The notes: generated from the sequence alone by a model not told the origin. 64,000 nucleotides of DNA from Ulvibacter sp047614245 (GCA_047614245.1 JBLHIC010000001.1:1-64000); one strand, 5' to 3'; numbered from the stretch's first letter, positions 49,499-58,860 are shown. Made by a program: numbers and translations.

Positions 49499-50584
49499 TT
49501 ATTCATTAGCATTAATCACCTCAATTAACTTGTCTAAATCTTCCAGTGAATTATAAAAGTGGAAGCTGACACGAATTCCATTTCCACGTTGCGAGCATAT
49601 AATATTGCTCTCTTTAAATTTCTGAAACAATCCATTCTTCGCTCTAAGATTGAAAATCGAAGAATGTTGCTCTCTTTTTATCACAGCTTCGTCTAATAAA
49701 TCCAATTCTTCAAATCGTTTCTTAGCCTCTCTTCCTAGAAGATTAATTTTTTCCTCAATAACATTCATTCCTATTCTTTCTAGTAACTCTAGTGATTTCT
49801 GAAGGCTCCCATAATTTAATGTATCCTGATGCCCGGGCTCAAACCTTTTAACAAAAGTTATATCATCCCGTCTGCTAAACACCGCGTCACTTGAATTAAA
49901 CCCAATTACTTTTGGCGATATTTTTTTCTGAGTACCCTCTTTAACTATTATAATCGCATTTCCATAACCAGCTAGCAACCATTTATAACAACTCGCAATT
50001 AAAACGTCTAGGCCACTTTCCGAAAAATTAAAATCGGATGTCCCTAAAAATTGAGTCCCATCAGCTATAATAATAAGGTTTGGATGATATGCTTTTAATC
50101 TTTTAACAAACGCTAAATCAATTTTTATTCCAGTAATATATTGCACTAAACTAAAGGCTATAACATCCGGTTGCTGTTCCTGGATAGCTGTCTCAATATT
50201 TTCTTCTAAATTCTGATTGACATCTGCATAACAAACATCAAAATCCCGATTCTCGACTGCCCAGTTTATGGAAGGATAATCAGATTTCAGCAACAGGACT
50301 TTCAGGTTAGGTGTTAAACCATCCAGTAAGCTGTTAAATCCGAAAGAAAAATTAGGAATTAAACCTACCTCATTTTCAGAAGCTTTAAAAAAATTCGCCA
50401 CAGTAGTGCGTATACTTTCAATATGAAGTTTATGTAGATCACGGAAAACACTCCCTTCTTGGAGAAGATTTGTATCTTGTTCGTGTCTCCAAGCTACAAG
50501 TGATCGAGAAATTAAACCACAGGAAGCTGCATTTAAGTAGGTATAACGCTCTAAAACCGGGAATTCCTTTTTAAAATCTATCAT
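49499..50584 (-). CDS. Class V aminotransferase family PLP protein
   Basis: A 361-residue fold-type I PLP enzyme. 'YTYLNAASCGLIS' at the N-terminus, 'DVIAFSLVQYITGIKID', 'IIADGTQFLGTSDF' (Asp contacting the PLP nitrogen) and the Schiff-base Lys in 'LIASCYKWLLAGYGNA' are as in class V aminotransferases / cysteine desulfurase-like enzymes. Whether it is a desulfurase, an isopenicillin-N-epimerase-like enzyme or an aminotransferase cannot be told. It is convergent with thyA's downstream gene and divergent from the 2TM-DHFR gene. Confidence 0.8.
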   Translation of the reverse strand: MIDFKKEFPVLERYTYLNAASCGLISRSLVAWRHEQDTNLLQEGSVFRDLHKLHIESIRTTVANFFKASENEVGLIPNFSFGFNSLLDGLTPNLKVLLLKSDYPSINWAVENRDFDVCYADVNQNLEENIETAIQEQQPDVIAFSLVQYITGIKIDLAFVKRLKAYHPNLIIIADGTQFLGTSDFNFSESGLDVLIASCYKWLLAGYGNAIIIVKEGTQKKISPKVIGFNSSDAVFSRRDDITFVKRFEPGHQDTLNYGSLQKSLELLERIGMNVIEEKINLLGREAKKRFEELDLLDEAVIKREQHSSIFNLRAKNGLFQKFKESNIICSQRGNGIRVSFHFYNSLEDLDKLIEVINANE

Positions 50585-50644
50585 ATAATGGAGGGGATAA
50601 TTGAAAATTAGGTAATTTTACATCTCAGATAAAAGTAACTAACA

Positions 50645-51547
50645 ATGTTTTCAAGAACAAAAAAAATAGAAAAAATTGACACAGAGCAACGTGAACAATT
50701 TGAATATGCTCTTGCTCGCATTAAGCAGAAGCAAAAGTTGATGCGACATTTTATTGTTTTTCTGGTTGGATCTATTTTTCTAGTTATTATCAATCCTATA
50801 TTAGGCTATGGAGATGATTTCTTTATCAAAAATTGGTTTATTTGGGCTCTTCTCATATGGGCATTTCTATTTTTGATCCATTTTTTTAATGTATTTATAA
50901 TGAATACTTTTATGAGTAAAGAATGGGAACATAAACAACTATCAAAGTTAAAGGCAAAACAAGAAAAAAGGGTTCTGGAACTCCAAATACAAGTGGAAAA
51001 AGAGATTCCGATTCCAAATGAAAAACAAAATCAGATTTTAAGAAGCAAATCACAGGAAGATAAGACAATTACGATGATCGCGGCAGCAGGAGCCAATAAC
51101 GAATTAGGACTTAACAATGACTTGATTTGGCACTTGCCAGATGATTTTAAACGTTTCAAGCAGCTTACAACAGGCCATCACATTATTATGGGGCGTAAGA
51201 CCTTTGAGTCCTTCCCAAAACCACTTCCCAATAGGACACATATAGTAATTACCCGGAATAAGGGCTATGCAAAAGAAGGAGCCATTATCGCACACAGCAT
51301 GGAGGAGGCAATTTCTATAGCAGAAGGCGATATGCAGCCATTTATAATTGGCGGGGGAGAGATCTATAAAATAGGGCTTGAATTTGCGCAGAAAATAGAA
51401 TTGACTAGGGTGCACGGAGCCTTCAAAGCAGATACTTTTTTTCCAGAAATTCCAAGTTCAAAATGGAAACTTGCCTTAGAAGATGACCATGACAAGGATG
51501 ACCGTCACGAATTCGCTTTTAGTTATCAAACATTTTTAAGGAAGTAA
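50645..51547 (+). CDS. Membrane-anchored dihydrofolate reductase (2TM-DHFR fusion)
   Basis: A 300-residue protein with two parts. Residues 1-95 form a '2TM domain': a charged helix, then two membrane segments ('HFIVFLVGSIFLVIINPIL' and 'WALLIWAFLFLIHFFNVFI'), followed by a coiled-coil-like Lys/Glu linker to about 135. Residues 138-300 are a complete DHFR: 'ITMIAAAGANNELGLNNDLIW', 'HLPDDFKRFKQLTTGHHIIMG' with the catalytic Asp in 'PDDFKRFK', 'GRKTFESFP' and 'FIIGGGEIYK'. It should reduce dihydrofolate with NADPH at the inner membrane. E. coli FolA has only the second part, about 159 residues. Confidence 0.9.
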   Translation: MFSRTKKIEKIDTEQREQFEYALARIKQKQKLMRHFIVFLVGSIFLVIINPILGYGDDFFIKNWFIWALLIWAFLFLIHFFNVFIMNTFMSKEWEHKQLSKLKAKQEKRVLELQIQVEKEIPIPNEKQNQILRSKSQEDKTITMIAAAGANNELGLNNDLIWHLPDDFKRFKQLTTGHHIIMGRKTFESFPKPLPNRTHIVITRNKGYAKEGAIIAHSMEEAISIAEGDMQPFIIGGGEIYKIGLEFAQKIELTRVHGAFKADTFFPEIPSSKWKLALEDDHDKDDRHEFAFSYQTFLRK

Positions 51548-51603
51548 CTTCTTTTTCGCACGAATTACTTGAAAACTTATTTTTACACTTTAATACATAA
51601 TTT

Positions 51604-52485
51604 ATGAATGCATATATATTTCCTGGACAAGGAGCCCAATTTACAGGAATGGGCTTAGATCTTTACGAAGCTTCACAAAAAGCAAAAGATCTTTTCCACC
51701 AAGCTAACGAATTACTCGGTTTTGATATAACCAAAACAATGTTCGAAGGATCTCCAGAGGAGCTTAAGGAAACTAAGATAACCCAGCCTGCAATATTTTT
51801 ACATTCTACTATTCTCGCAGAAGTAATGGGGGGTGAATTTAGGCCAGATATGGTTGCAGGGCATTCACTTGGTGAACTATCAGCCCTAGTTGCTAATAAA
51901 GCCCTTGCATTTAGTGATGGCTTGCAATTAGTATATAAACGTGCTTTAGCGATGCAAAAAGCTTGTGAATTAACGCCCTCGACTATGGCCGCAGTTTTAA
52001 GTTTAGAAGACTCTGTGGTTGAACAAATTTGTGCTGAAACGCCTGGTATTGTCGTTGCAGCCAACTATAACTGTCCCGGACAATTGGTTATATCCGGTGA
52101 GCTAGAAGCTGTTACTAATGCTTGTCAAGCACTTAAAGAAGCAGGAGCAAGACGTGCATTATTACTTCCTGTTGGCGGGGCTTTTCATAGCCCATTGATG
52201 GAACCTGCACGAGAAGAATTAGCCTCAGCTATAGAAGCAACAATTTTTTCTAGACCAGCGTGTCCTATTTATCAGAATGTGAATGCTTCTCCTGTAATTG
52301 ATCCGTTAGAAATTAAGGCTAATCTTATTTCTCAATTAACCGCACCCGTGAAATGGACCCAGAGTGTGCAAAATATGATTAAAGATGGTGCAACTCATTT
52401 TATTGAAGTTGGACCAGGTAATGTATTACAGGGATTGGTCAAGAAAATTAATCGTGAGATGGAAACTGAAAAAGCCGCTATTTAA
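51604..52485 (+). CDS. fabD: Malonyl-CoA:ACP transacylase
   Basis: A 293-residue acyltransferase that loads malonyl groups on acyl carrier protein for fatty-acid synthesis. 'MNAYIFPGQGAQFTGMG' at the start, the nucleophile Ser88 in 'VAGHSLGELSALV', the catalytic His in 'PVGGAFHSPLM' and 'HFIEVGPGNVLQGLVKKI' at the end are all in place. Length is normal. It follows the 2TM-DHFR gene by 56 nt and converges on the amidohydrolase gene (2 nt apart). Confidence 0.96.
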   Translation: MNAYIFPGQGAQFTGMGLDLYEASQKAKDLFHQANELLGFDITKTMFEGSPEELKETKITQPAIFLHSTILAEVMGGEFRPDMVAGHSLGELSALVANKALAFSDGLQLVYKRALAMQKACELTPSTMAAVLSLEDSVVEQICAETPGIVVAANYNCPGQLVISGELEAVTNACQALKEAGARRALLLPVGGAFHSPLMEPAREELASAIEATIFSRPACPIYQNVNASPVIDPLEIKANLISQLTAPVKWTQSVQNMIKDGATHFIEVGPGNVLQGLVKKINREMETEKAAI

Positions 52486-52487
52486 AA

Positions 52488-53765
52488 TTATAGCTGTTTG
52501 CAGATAACTCCTTCTTTCATTACAAATACTACGTTTTCCATAGTATGAATATTTTGAGTTGGGTCATCATCAACGGCAATTATATCGGCTATAAATCCAG
52601 GCGCGATTTGACCTAATTCTTTTTCCATATCTAAGACCTTTGCATTGGTAATTGTAGCTGATTGTAATGAAAACATTTCAGACCAGCCAGTTTCTACCAT
52701 ATAGCCAAACTCTTTCGCATTCTCCCCGTGAGGAAATACACCAGCATCGGTTCCAAATGCAATATTGACCCCTTCTTTATAAACCATAGCAAAGGTGGCG
52801 CGAAGCTGAGCATCAATTTCAATAATTTTAGGAATAATAATCTCGGGGTAATAGCCTTTAATCTTTGCTTTTTGAGCAACATATCTACCCGCAGAAAGTG
52901 TAGGTACCAAGTAGGTGCCATACTCTTTCATAAGAGCAGCCGTCTCTTTATCCATTAACGAGCCGTGTTCGATGGTGGTAACTCCAGCAATAATAGCGCG
53001 CTTCATACCTTCTACTCCATGTGCATGAGCGGCTACACCCATCCCATATTCGCGAGCAGTTTTAACAATTTCATTTACTTCTTCCTGAGTGAACTGTGGA
53101 TTGTGCCCATTTTTACTTACACTTAACACACCCCCTGTCGCCGTTATTTTAATCCAATCTGCGCCGTTTTTATAACGTTGTCTTACCGCTTTACGAGCAT
53201 CGGCTGGGCTATTTATAACGCCTTCTGCAGGCCCAGGATCTCCCATCAAATCCTTGCGCCAACCATTAGTAGGATCTGCATGACCGCCAGTCGTTCCAAT
53301 AGCTTTTTCAGCAGTAAAAATGCGCGGCCCAATAATTTTTCCTTTCGCGATAGCATTTCGAAGTGACACATTTACCCCACTACCGCCCAGATCACGAACT
53401 GATGTAAAACCTGCCATCAAAGTACGTTTAGAAATCTCTGCAGCGTTAAATGCAACATCTGCTTCGTTTAATGTAAATTCTTCTAAATATTGACTCGGAC
53501 TTGTTTCGCCTTCAATATGCACATGCATATCTATTAATCCCGGAAGTACCGTTTTATTCTTTAAATCTATAACAATATCAACCTGTTTTGGAGATGAAAA
53601 CCCATTTTCAACTCTAAGTATTTTTGAACCCGAAACAACGATTGTCTTATTAGAAAGCACTTTTCCTTGCCTAGTGTCTATTATCTTTCCACAATGCAAT
53701 AAAGTCTCCTGCGCTGTTCCTTCAAAGCATAAGGTTACCAATAAAATTAACAGTAATTTTTTCAT
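52488..53765 (-). CDS. Exported metal-dependent amidohydrolase
   Basis: A 425-residue amidohydrolase with a signal peptide (MKKLLLILLVTLCFEGTAQ). The metal ligands are in 'LPGLIDMHVHIEG' (HxH), 'HAHGVEGMKRAI' and 'TIEHGSLM', and 'IAFGTDAGVFPHG' ends the set; a conserved Lys is in 'ADWIKITATGG'. It belongs to the imidazolonepropionase-like / Xaa-Pro-dipeptidase-like group of amidohydrolases that act in the periplasm on dipeptides or similar compounds; the substrate is unknown. It is not HutI, which is cytoplasmic and lacks a signal peptide. Confidence 0.87.
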   Translation of the reverse strand: MKKLLLILLVTLCFEGTAQETLLHCGKIIDTRQGKVLSNKTIVVSGSKILRVENGFSSPKQVDIVIDLKNKTVLPGLIDMHVHIEGETSPSQYLEEFTLNEADVAFNAAEISKRTLMAGFTSVRDLGGSGVNVSLRNAIAKGKIIGPRIFTAEKAIGTTGGHADPTNGWRKDLMGDPGPAEGVINSPADARKAVRQRYKNGADWIKITATGGVLSVSKNGHNPQFTQEEVNEIVKTAREYGMGVAAHAHGVEGMKRAIIAGVTTIEHGSLMDKETAALMKEYGTYLVPTLSAGRYVAQKAKIKGYYPEIIIPKIIEIDAQLRATFAMVYKEGVNIAFGTDAGVFPHGENAKEFGYMVETGWSEMFSLQSATITNAKVLDMEKELGQIAPGFIADIIAVDDDPTQNIHTMENVVFVMKEGVICKQL

Positions 53766-53833
53766 TTAACAACAGTTTAATTTAGACTCTCATACCAGCA
53801 GTTAATTGATTCAAAACTTAGAAGCCAATTGTA

Positions 53834-54856
53834 CTAATTAATATTTCTAATTTTCTTTTCCCACTTCCACGAGGAAGCCAATGCTTCTTCCATAGTCTTC
53901 TCGGCATGCCACCCTAAAACTTTATTAGCCTTTGTAGTATCTGCAAATACTGAAACCACATCCCCGGGACGCCTGTCAACAATTTTATAATTTAATTCTT
54001 GATTGGTCACTTTTTCAAATGCATTAATAACCTCTAATACGGAAGAGCCTCTACCTGTGCCCACATTAAAAACCTCCAAATCGCTCGAATTTTCTTCAGA
54101 AAGCAAACGTTTTAAAGCAATAACATGCGCTTTAGCTAGATCCACAACATGAATATAATCCCTAATATTACTGCCATCGGGGGTTGGATAATCATTTCCA
54201 AAAACAAGCAATTGTTCTCTTACTCCTGCCGCAGTTTGAGTAACAAAAGGCACTAGATTTTGAGGCAACCCAACTGGAAGTTCACCCAATTCAGCTGTAT
54301 CGTGGGCGCCAATTGGATTAAAATAACGTAAAGAAATGGCCTGAATATCTGAAACAGAGCAGGTGTCATAAATAATTTCCTCACTTATCTGTTTCGTATT
54401 TCCATATGGCGACATCGCAGGTTTAATTTGCGCCGATTCTGCGATTGGCAATGAATCTGGCTCTCCATAAACGGTGCATGACGAGCTAAAAATAAGGTTG
54501 TTGATTTTATGATTTTTGCATTCCTGAAGTAAATAGATGAGGGTGCTTACATTATTTTCATAGTAGAGCAAAGGGTTTTCAACACTTTCACCAACCGCCT
54601 TACTGGCTGCAAAATGTATGACTCCAGAGATATTATTGTGTCGTTTAAAGAAGTCTGAAACATCAGCTTTTACACGAAGGTCGAGCTTTTCAAAAGAAGG
54701 AGGTGTTTTAGTGATATTAGTTATTCCTTCAAGTGCGTCGAGAGATGAATTCGATAGATTGTCGATTATCACTACTTCGAAACCTGAATTCTGAAGTTCG
54801 ACTACAGTATGAGATCCAATATAACCTAGCCCCCCCGTTACAAGTATTTTTTTCAT
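53834..54856 (-). CDS. galE: UDP-glucose 4-epimerase
   Basis: A 340-residue SDR-type epimerase. The NAD-binding 'VTGGLGYIGSHTVVELQ' is at 6-22; the catalytic Tyr151 and Lys155 are in 'SPYGNTKQ' with Ser125/126 in 'IFSSSCTVYG'; 'YFNPIGAH' and 'VFNVGTGRGSSVLEVI' are typical. It interconverts UDP-glucose and UDP-galactose for polysaccharide and LPS sugars. It lies 40 nt downstream of the DegT aminotransferase gene. Confidence 0.95.
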   Translation of the reverse strand: MKKILVTGGLGYIGSHTVVELQNSGFEVVIIDNLSNSSLDALEGITNITKTPPSFEKLDLRVKADVSDFFKRHNNISGVIHFAASKAVGESVENPLLYYENNVSTLIYLLQECKNHKINNLIFSSSCTVYGEPDSLPIAESAQIKPAMSPYGNTKQISEEIIYDTCSVSDIQAISLRYFNPIGAHDTAELGELPVGLPQNLVPFVTQTAAGVREQLLVFGNDYPTPDGSNIRDYIHVVDLAKAHVIALKRLLSEENSSDLEVFNVGTGRGSSVLEVINAFEKVTNQELNYKIVDRRPGDVVSVFADTTKANKVLGWHAEKTMEEALASSWKWEKKIRNIN

Positions 54857-54896
54857 TCTTATTCCTTTAAAAGGACGTAATATTTATTAGCACGTC

Positions 54897-56054
54897 TTAT
54901 TTGGTTACAAAGTCAATAATAGTTTTTGTGATAAAATTAATTTGTTCATCATCTAGTTCTGTATGCATCGGAAGTGAAATAACTTCCTTTACTAATTGGT
55001 TTGTAACTACAAAGTCTGCTTCATTATAGCGAGAATCTTTATAAGCCTTTTGATTGTGCAAAGGGATAGGATAATATACACCGCATGGAATATTTTTCTC
55101 ATTCAAGTGCTGAACCAATCCATCGCGATCTGAATTCAAAATTCTCAATGTATATTGATGGAAAACATGGCAATTGCAACTATCACAGATTGAAGTTTCA
55201 CCTTTACAAGAGCCACTTGGGGTGATTATACTATCAATACCAGCAAGAGCTTGCGTATATTTTCTTGCGGCGTTTCTTCTTGCAACATTATACTCGTTTA
55301 AAAGGGGCAATTTTGCTCTAAGTACCGCAGCCTGAATAGAATCTAATCTAGAGTTGACACCTACTACATCATGGTGATATCTCACATACATGCCGTGATT
55401 TACAATCCCCCGAATAACATGTGCTAGGTCATCGTCATTTGTAAATATTGCACCTCCATCACCATAACAGCCTAAATTTTTTGAAGGAAAGAAGGAGGTT
55501 GACGCAACGTGACCAATCGCGCCACATTTCTTCTTGGCTCCATCCCTTGACGAATAATCCGCTCCAATTCCCTGTGCATTGTCTTCGATCACGTATAAAT
55601 CGTGCGCCCTAGCAAGATCCATAATTTCATCCATATTCGCCGCCAATCCGAAAAGATGCACCGGCACAATCGCTTTAGTTCTTGGCGTTATCGCTTTCTT
55701 AATTGCTGCCACATCAATATTAAAATTAAAAGGATCTACATCAACCAAAACCGGTGTTAATTGCAAAAGCGCAATTACCTCCACAGTGGCCGCGAAGGTA
55801 AAATCTGCCGTAATAACCTCATCTCCTGGCTTTAGACCGAGACCCATCATAGCGATTTGTAAAGCATCTGTCCCGTTTGCGCAGGGAATAACATGCTTAA
55901 CACCTAAATATTCCTCTAATTCTTTTTGAAAATCATGTACCTGGGGACCATTTATGAAGGCGGTAGTTTCGATAACCTCTTTAATAGACTTGTCTACTCG
56001 CTCTTGTATCCGCTGGTATTGGCCTTTTAGATCGACCATTTGAATTTTTCGCAT
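54897..56054 (-). CDS. DegT/DnrJ/EryC1/StrS aminotransferase with Cys-rich insertion
   Basis: A 385-residue sugar aminotransferase (PLP Lys192 in 'SFFPSKNLGCYGDGGA', 'PCANGTDALQIAMMGLG', 'VIEDNAQGIGADY'). Such enzymes aminate keto-sugar nucleotides for surface glycans, for example UDP-GlcNAc(3NAc)A biosynthesis. Residues 283-295 hold four Cys, C-x6-C-x2-C-x-C ('GSCKGETSICDSCNCHVFHQY'-like segment, given here in parts), just before the conserved 'HVFHQYTLRI'; this resembles a metal-binding knuckle and is not usual in the family as I know it. Upstream of galE; the two suit a glycan-sugar pathway. Confidence 0.87.
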   Translation of the reverse strand: MRKIQMVDLKGQYQRIQERVDKSIKEVIETTAFINGPQVHDFQKELEEYLGVKHVIPCANGTDALQIAMMGLGLKPGDEVITADFTFAATVEVIALLQLTPVLVDVDPFNFNIDVAAIKKAITPRTKAIVPVHLFGLAANMDEIMDLARAHDLYVIEDNAQGIGADYSSRDGAKKKCGAIGHVASTSFFPSKNLGCYGDGGAIFTNDDDLAHVIRGIVNHGMYVRYHHDVVGVNSRLDSIQAAVLRAKLPLLNEYNVARRNAARKYTQALAGIDSIITPSGSCKGETSICDSCNCHVFHQYTLRILNSDRDGLVQHLNEKNIPCGVYYPIPLHNQKAYKDSRYNEADFVVTNQLVKEVISLPMHTELDDEQINFITKTIIDFVTK

Positions 56055-56165
56055 ATTTTTTCTGAAAGATATTCATACTAATAAGATCGTAAATTTACAA
56101 AATTAGAAAACGGCAAGCAATGTAATTAATCAAAGAAGCGTATTTTAGCCTCACAGAATCTATCC

Positions 56166-57440
56166 ATGAAAACACTTTATAGTTTTTTGACTCAAATTGC
56201 TTCCTTCCACCTTTGGGTAGCCCAACATTTTAGCAAGAAACTCAAAACTTTTGTCAGTGGCCGAAAAGATGTTTTTACAATATTGGAGCGTGATATTAGC
56301 GCTAAAGATAAGACGATTTGGTTTCATTGTGCGTCTTTAGGTGAATTTGAACAGGCTGTACCAATAATTGAAGCAACAAAGAAATTATTCACTAGTCACA
56401 AAATAATAATCTCCTTCTTCTCTCCTTCCGGATATGAGATTAAAAAGAATTCAAATTTAGCAGATTCCATTATTTATTTACCTTTGGATACTATTTCAAA
56501 CACCACAAAATTCATTAAAAAAGCGCATCCGTCCTTGGCAATTTTCGTGAAATATGAGTTTTGGCCTAATTATCTATTTGAACTTAAAAAAAATCAAATC
56601 CCAACATTATTAGTTTCAGGATTATTTAGAGCTAATCAGTCTTTTTTTAAACCTTATGGAGGTTTTATGAGAAAGGCTCTTTTGTCCTTTAATCACTTTT
56701 TCGTTCAAGATCCCGCCTCACAGGAATTACTTAAAAAAATTAATATCACGAACACAACTATTAGCGGAGATACTCGTTTTGACAGAGTTTCACGTCAAAT
56801 TGAGCAAGACAACACCATAGATTTTATGGATACTTTTAAGGGTGACTCTATTTGCATTGTCTGCGGAAGTACTTGGCCAGAAGATGAAGTAATTTTACTT
56901 GATGCGATAAATAGCGCAGCAGACGAGGTAAAATACGTAATTGCTCCGCATAAAATGGACGCTAATAAATTAAACACTTTCAGGAAAAAAATCAATCAAC
57001 CAACTGCTCTTTATTCTGAAATAATTTCTCCATCCGGAGCTTTAGAAGATGAGAAACTTATTGACTCTAAAATATTAATTATTGACACCATTGGTTTACT
57101 TACTAAAATCTATAGTTATGCAGATATCGCATACGTAGGCGGAGCCGCCGGCAATACGGGATTGCATAACATCTTAGAACCGGCGACATTCGGCGTTCCG
57201 ATACTCATAGGTGATAATTTTGATAAATTTCCAGAAGCAAAAAAACTACAACAACTAGCTGGTCTTTACTCAGTAAAATCGGGTGAGGAATGTACTCAAA
57301 CTTTAAGCAAACTGATTAACGATAGATCTTTCCGAAGTAAAACAGGAATGATTACAGAACATTTTATAAACAGCAACACGGGAGCAACAAAGAAAATAAT
57401 GAACTACATACAAAAATTACACCGTGATGGCATTGTTTAA
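56166..57440 (+). CDS. waaA: 3-deoxy-D-manno-octulosonic acid (Kdo) transferase
   Basis: A 424-residue GT-B-fold transferase that adds Kdo to lipid A at the inner membrane. The N-terminal helix 'MKTLYSFLTQIASFHLW' is followed by 'WFHCASLGEFEQAVPIIE' with the catalytic Glu60; 'FVKYEFWPNYLFELKK' and 'TLLVSGLFRANQSFFKPYG' are typical of WaaA/KdtA; the donor-binding part has 'YVGGAAGNTGLHNILEPATFGVPILIG'. Its 3' end overlaps the converging DUF2461 gene by 24 nt. Confidence 0.94.
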   Translation: MKTLYSFLTQIASFHLWVAQHFSKKLKTFVSGRKDVFTILERDISAKDKTIWFHCASLGEFEQAVPIIEATKKLFTSHKIIISFFSPSGYEIKKNSNLADSIIYLPLDTISNTTKFIKKAHPSLAIFVKYEFWPNYLFELKKNQIPTLLVSGLFRANQSFFKPYGGFMRKALLSFNHFFVQDPASQELLKKINITNTTISGDTRFDRVSRQIEQDNTIDFMDTFKGDSICIVCGSTWPEDEVILLDAINSAADEVKYVIAPHKMDANKLNTFRKKINQPTALYSEIISPSGALEDEKLIDSKILIIDTIGLLTKIYSYADIAYVGGAAGNTGLHNILEPATFGVPILIGDNFDKFPEAKKLQQLAGLYSVKSGEECTQTLSKLINDRSFRSKTGMITEHFINSNTGATKKIMNYIQKLHRDGIV

Positions 57441-58070
57441 ATACCTTCGAAAAGGCAACAGCTCTTTGTAAATAGCAATAACCTTTTCATCAAAACCTTC
57501 TTTTATAATTTCCTTTTCCGATAGAGAGCAGGATGCGGCAAATGACTTCCTTCTTAACAAATCTATATACTTATGCTCTTTTGAAAAGCCCTTTGGAGCG
57601 TTCTTTAACGGATGGTCCGCAACTAATTCTCCGAACATTTTCTTAAAGCTCTCTTTTTGAATAATCTTAAGAAGTCTCATTCCATCGTAGTCTATTGCTT
57701 CACGTAAACTTTTTAATGTTTTTGAAGAAGGATGCCAATATCCACCACCAAAATAGGAACCGTCAACTCCTAGCTCTATATAAAAATCTCCTTGCCTACT
57801 CCGCTGATCCAATCCTGCACCAAAATGATCCTTATAAATAGGTTTATTTGGATGGTAGAGTAAATTATTATTGATTCGATTGATGGCTTTTTTACCTGGC
57901 GTATAAAAATAAGCGTCATCTATATCTGCCAATTTATTATTCATTGTATCAAGCCACTCGATATAAAAATCCCGAACCTGATAATATTCTTTACGATGGA
58001 GGTCCATCCATGCTTTGTTATTATTGTTCTGAAGTTTTCTTAAAAATTCGAAAAGATGCACAAAACTCAT
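57417..58070 (-). CDS. DUF2461 family protein
   Basis: A 217-residue protein with the family features 'FLRKLQNNNNKAWMDLHRKEYYQVRDFY', split over the first 30 residues, then 'YFYTPGKKAINRINNNLLYHPNKPIYKDHFGAG' in parts ('RINNNLLYH', 'IYKDHFGAG') and 'GGGYWHPSSKTLKSLREAID'. No function is known for the family. It lies directly behind the S24-type regulator gene (same strand, abutting), suggesting co-transcription under that regulator, and it overlaps the 3' end of waaA by 24 nt. Confidence 0.87.
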   Translation of the reverse strand: MSFVHLFEFLRKLQNNNNKAWMDLHRKEYYQVRDFYIEWLDTMNNKLADIDDAYFYTPGKKAINRINNNLLYHPNKPIYKDHFGAGLDQRSRQGDFYIELGVDGSYFGGGYWHPSSKTLKSLREAIDYDGMRLLKIIQKESFKKMFGELVADHPLKNAPKGFSKEHKYIDLLRRKSFAASCSLSEKEIIKEGFDEKVIAIYKELLPFRRYLNNAITV

Positions 58071-58841
58071 TTAGTGACTAAGATTTCTAATTTGTCCTTT
58101 AAGATCATCCATAGATTGCTGTAATTGCCTTAAAAGACCATTTTCACTAGGCTCATCTATACCAAAGGTGAGTTTACTGTTTACTAACCACAACTCTTGA
58201 ATCTCTTTAATCTCAACGTTAATTGGCAGGTATTGATCATTCAACGAAACGAGCGTTACCTTGTCTGGGGAATTCGCAACTTTCTGTAATTTCTTAACTA
58301 AAACCGAATCATTTAACACAACGATATAGATTTTACTGTCGCTTGCCTCAGAAATGCTTGGAACTGCTCTTCCCAGCACCCACTCATTTGGTCTAATATT
58401 AGGTAGCATACTATCTCCCTCAACCTGAAATCCACGATACGTTGAATTTCGAAATTGTGGCAAAGGAATATTAAACGCTGGAAGTGATTCATACCATTCG
58501 ACATCCTGAATATTATGCGGATAACCAGCCGCAGCTTTTTGATTTACAAGTAATATAGTGTCATTATCATCCTTATCAACACTGATTACTTTCGGACTAA
58601 CATCACCCCCATTAATATTCACATATTGCGTAAAACTCTTCCCATAAAGCCATAATGGATTAATATTAAACAGTCGTAATAATTCCATAATAACTTTACC
58701 AGAGAGTTTGGTCTTACCTCGTTCAATATCTGCTGTAGATCCCTTAATTCCAATTAATTCGGCAAAGGACTGTTGCGTTTGATGTAATTCTTCGCGTACT
58801 TTTTTAAAACGTCTAGCTTCAATAGAGAGATCCTTTTCCAT
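58071..58841 (-). CDS. XRE-type repressor with S24 (LexA-like) peptidase domain
   Basis: A 256-residue protein: helix-turn-helix at about 10-60 ('VREELHQTQQSFAELIGIKG') and a C-terminal S24 peptidase domain. Self-cleavage elements are Ala105-Gly106 in 'QKAAAGYPH', Ser144 in 'VEGDSMLPN' and Lys183 in 'SVLVKKLQ', the same order as in LexA and phage CI-type repressors. It may cleave itself on DNA damage, or act as a non-cleaving regulator. I use ATG 58841 and not the TTG 6 nt upstream. Two matching operator dyads sit just upstream, suggesting autoregulation. Confidence 0.87.
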   Translation of the reverse strand: MEKDLSIEARRFKKVREELHQTQQSFAELIGIKGSTADIERGKTKLSGKVIMELLRLFNINPLWLYGKSFTQYVNINGGDVSPKVISVDKDDNDTILLVNQKAAAGYPHNIQDVEWYESLPAFNIPLPQFRNSTYRGFQVEGDSMLPNIRPNEWVLGRAVPSISEASDSKIYIVVLNDSVLVKKLQKVANSPDKVTLVSLNDQYLPINVEIKEIQELWLVNSKLTFGIDEPSENGLLRQLQQSMDDLKGQIRNLSH

Positions 58842-58860
58842 ACTCAAACATACTAATTAT

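Noticed and set aside
51663..52064. 133-codon minus-strand frame opposite fabD
   Set aside because: Shadow of the strongly conserved fabD frame.
52488..53765. Amidohydrolase as HutI (imidazolonepropionase), to pair with hutU
   Set aside because: It has a signal peptide and motifs of exported amidohydrolases; HutI is cytoplasmic, and the gene is 45 kb from hutU.
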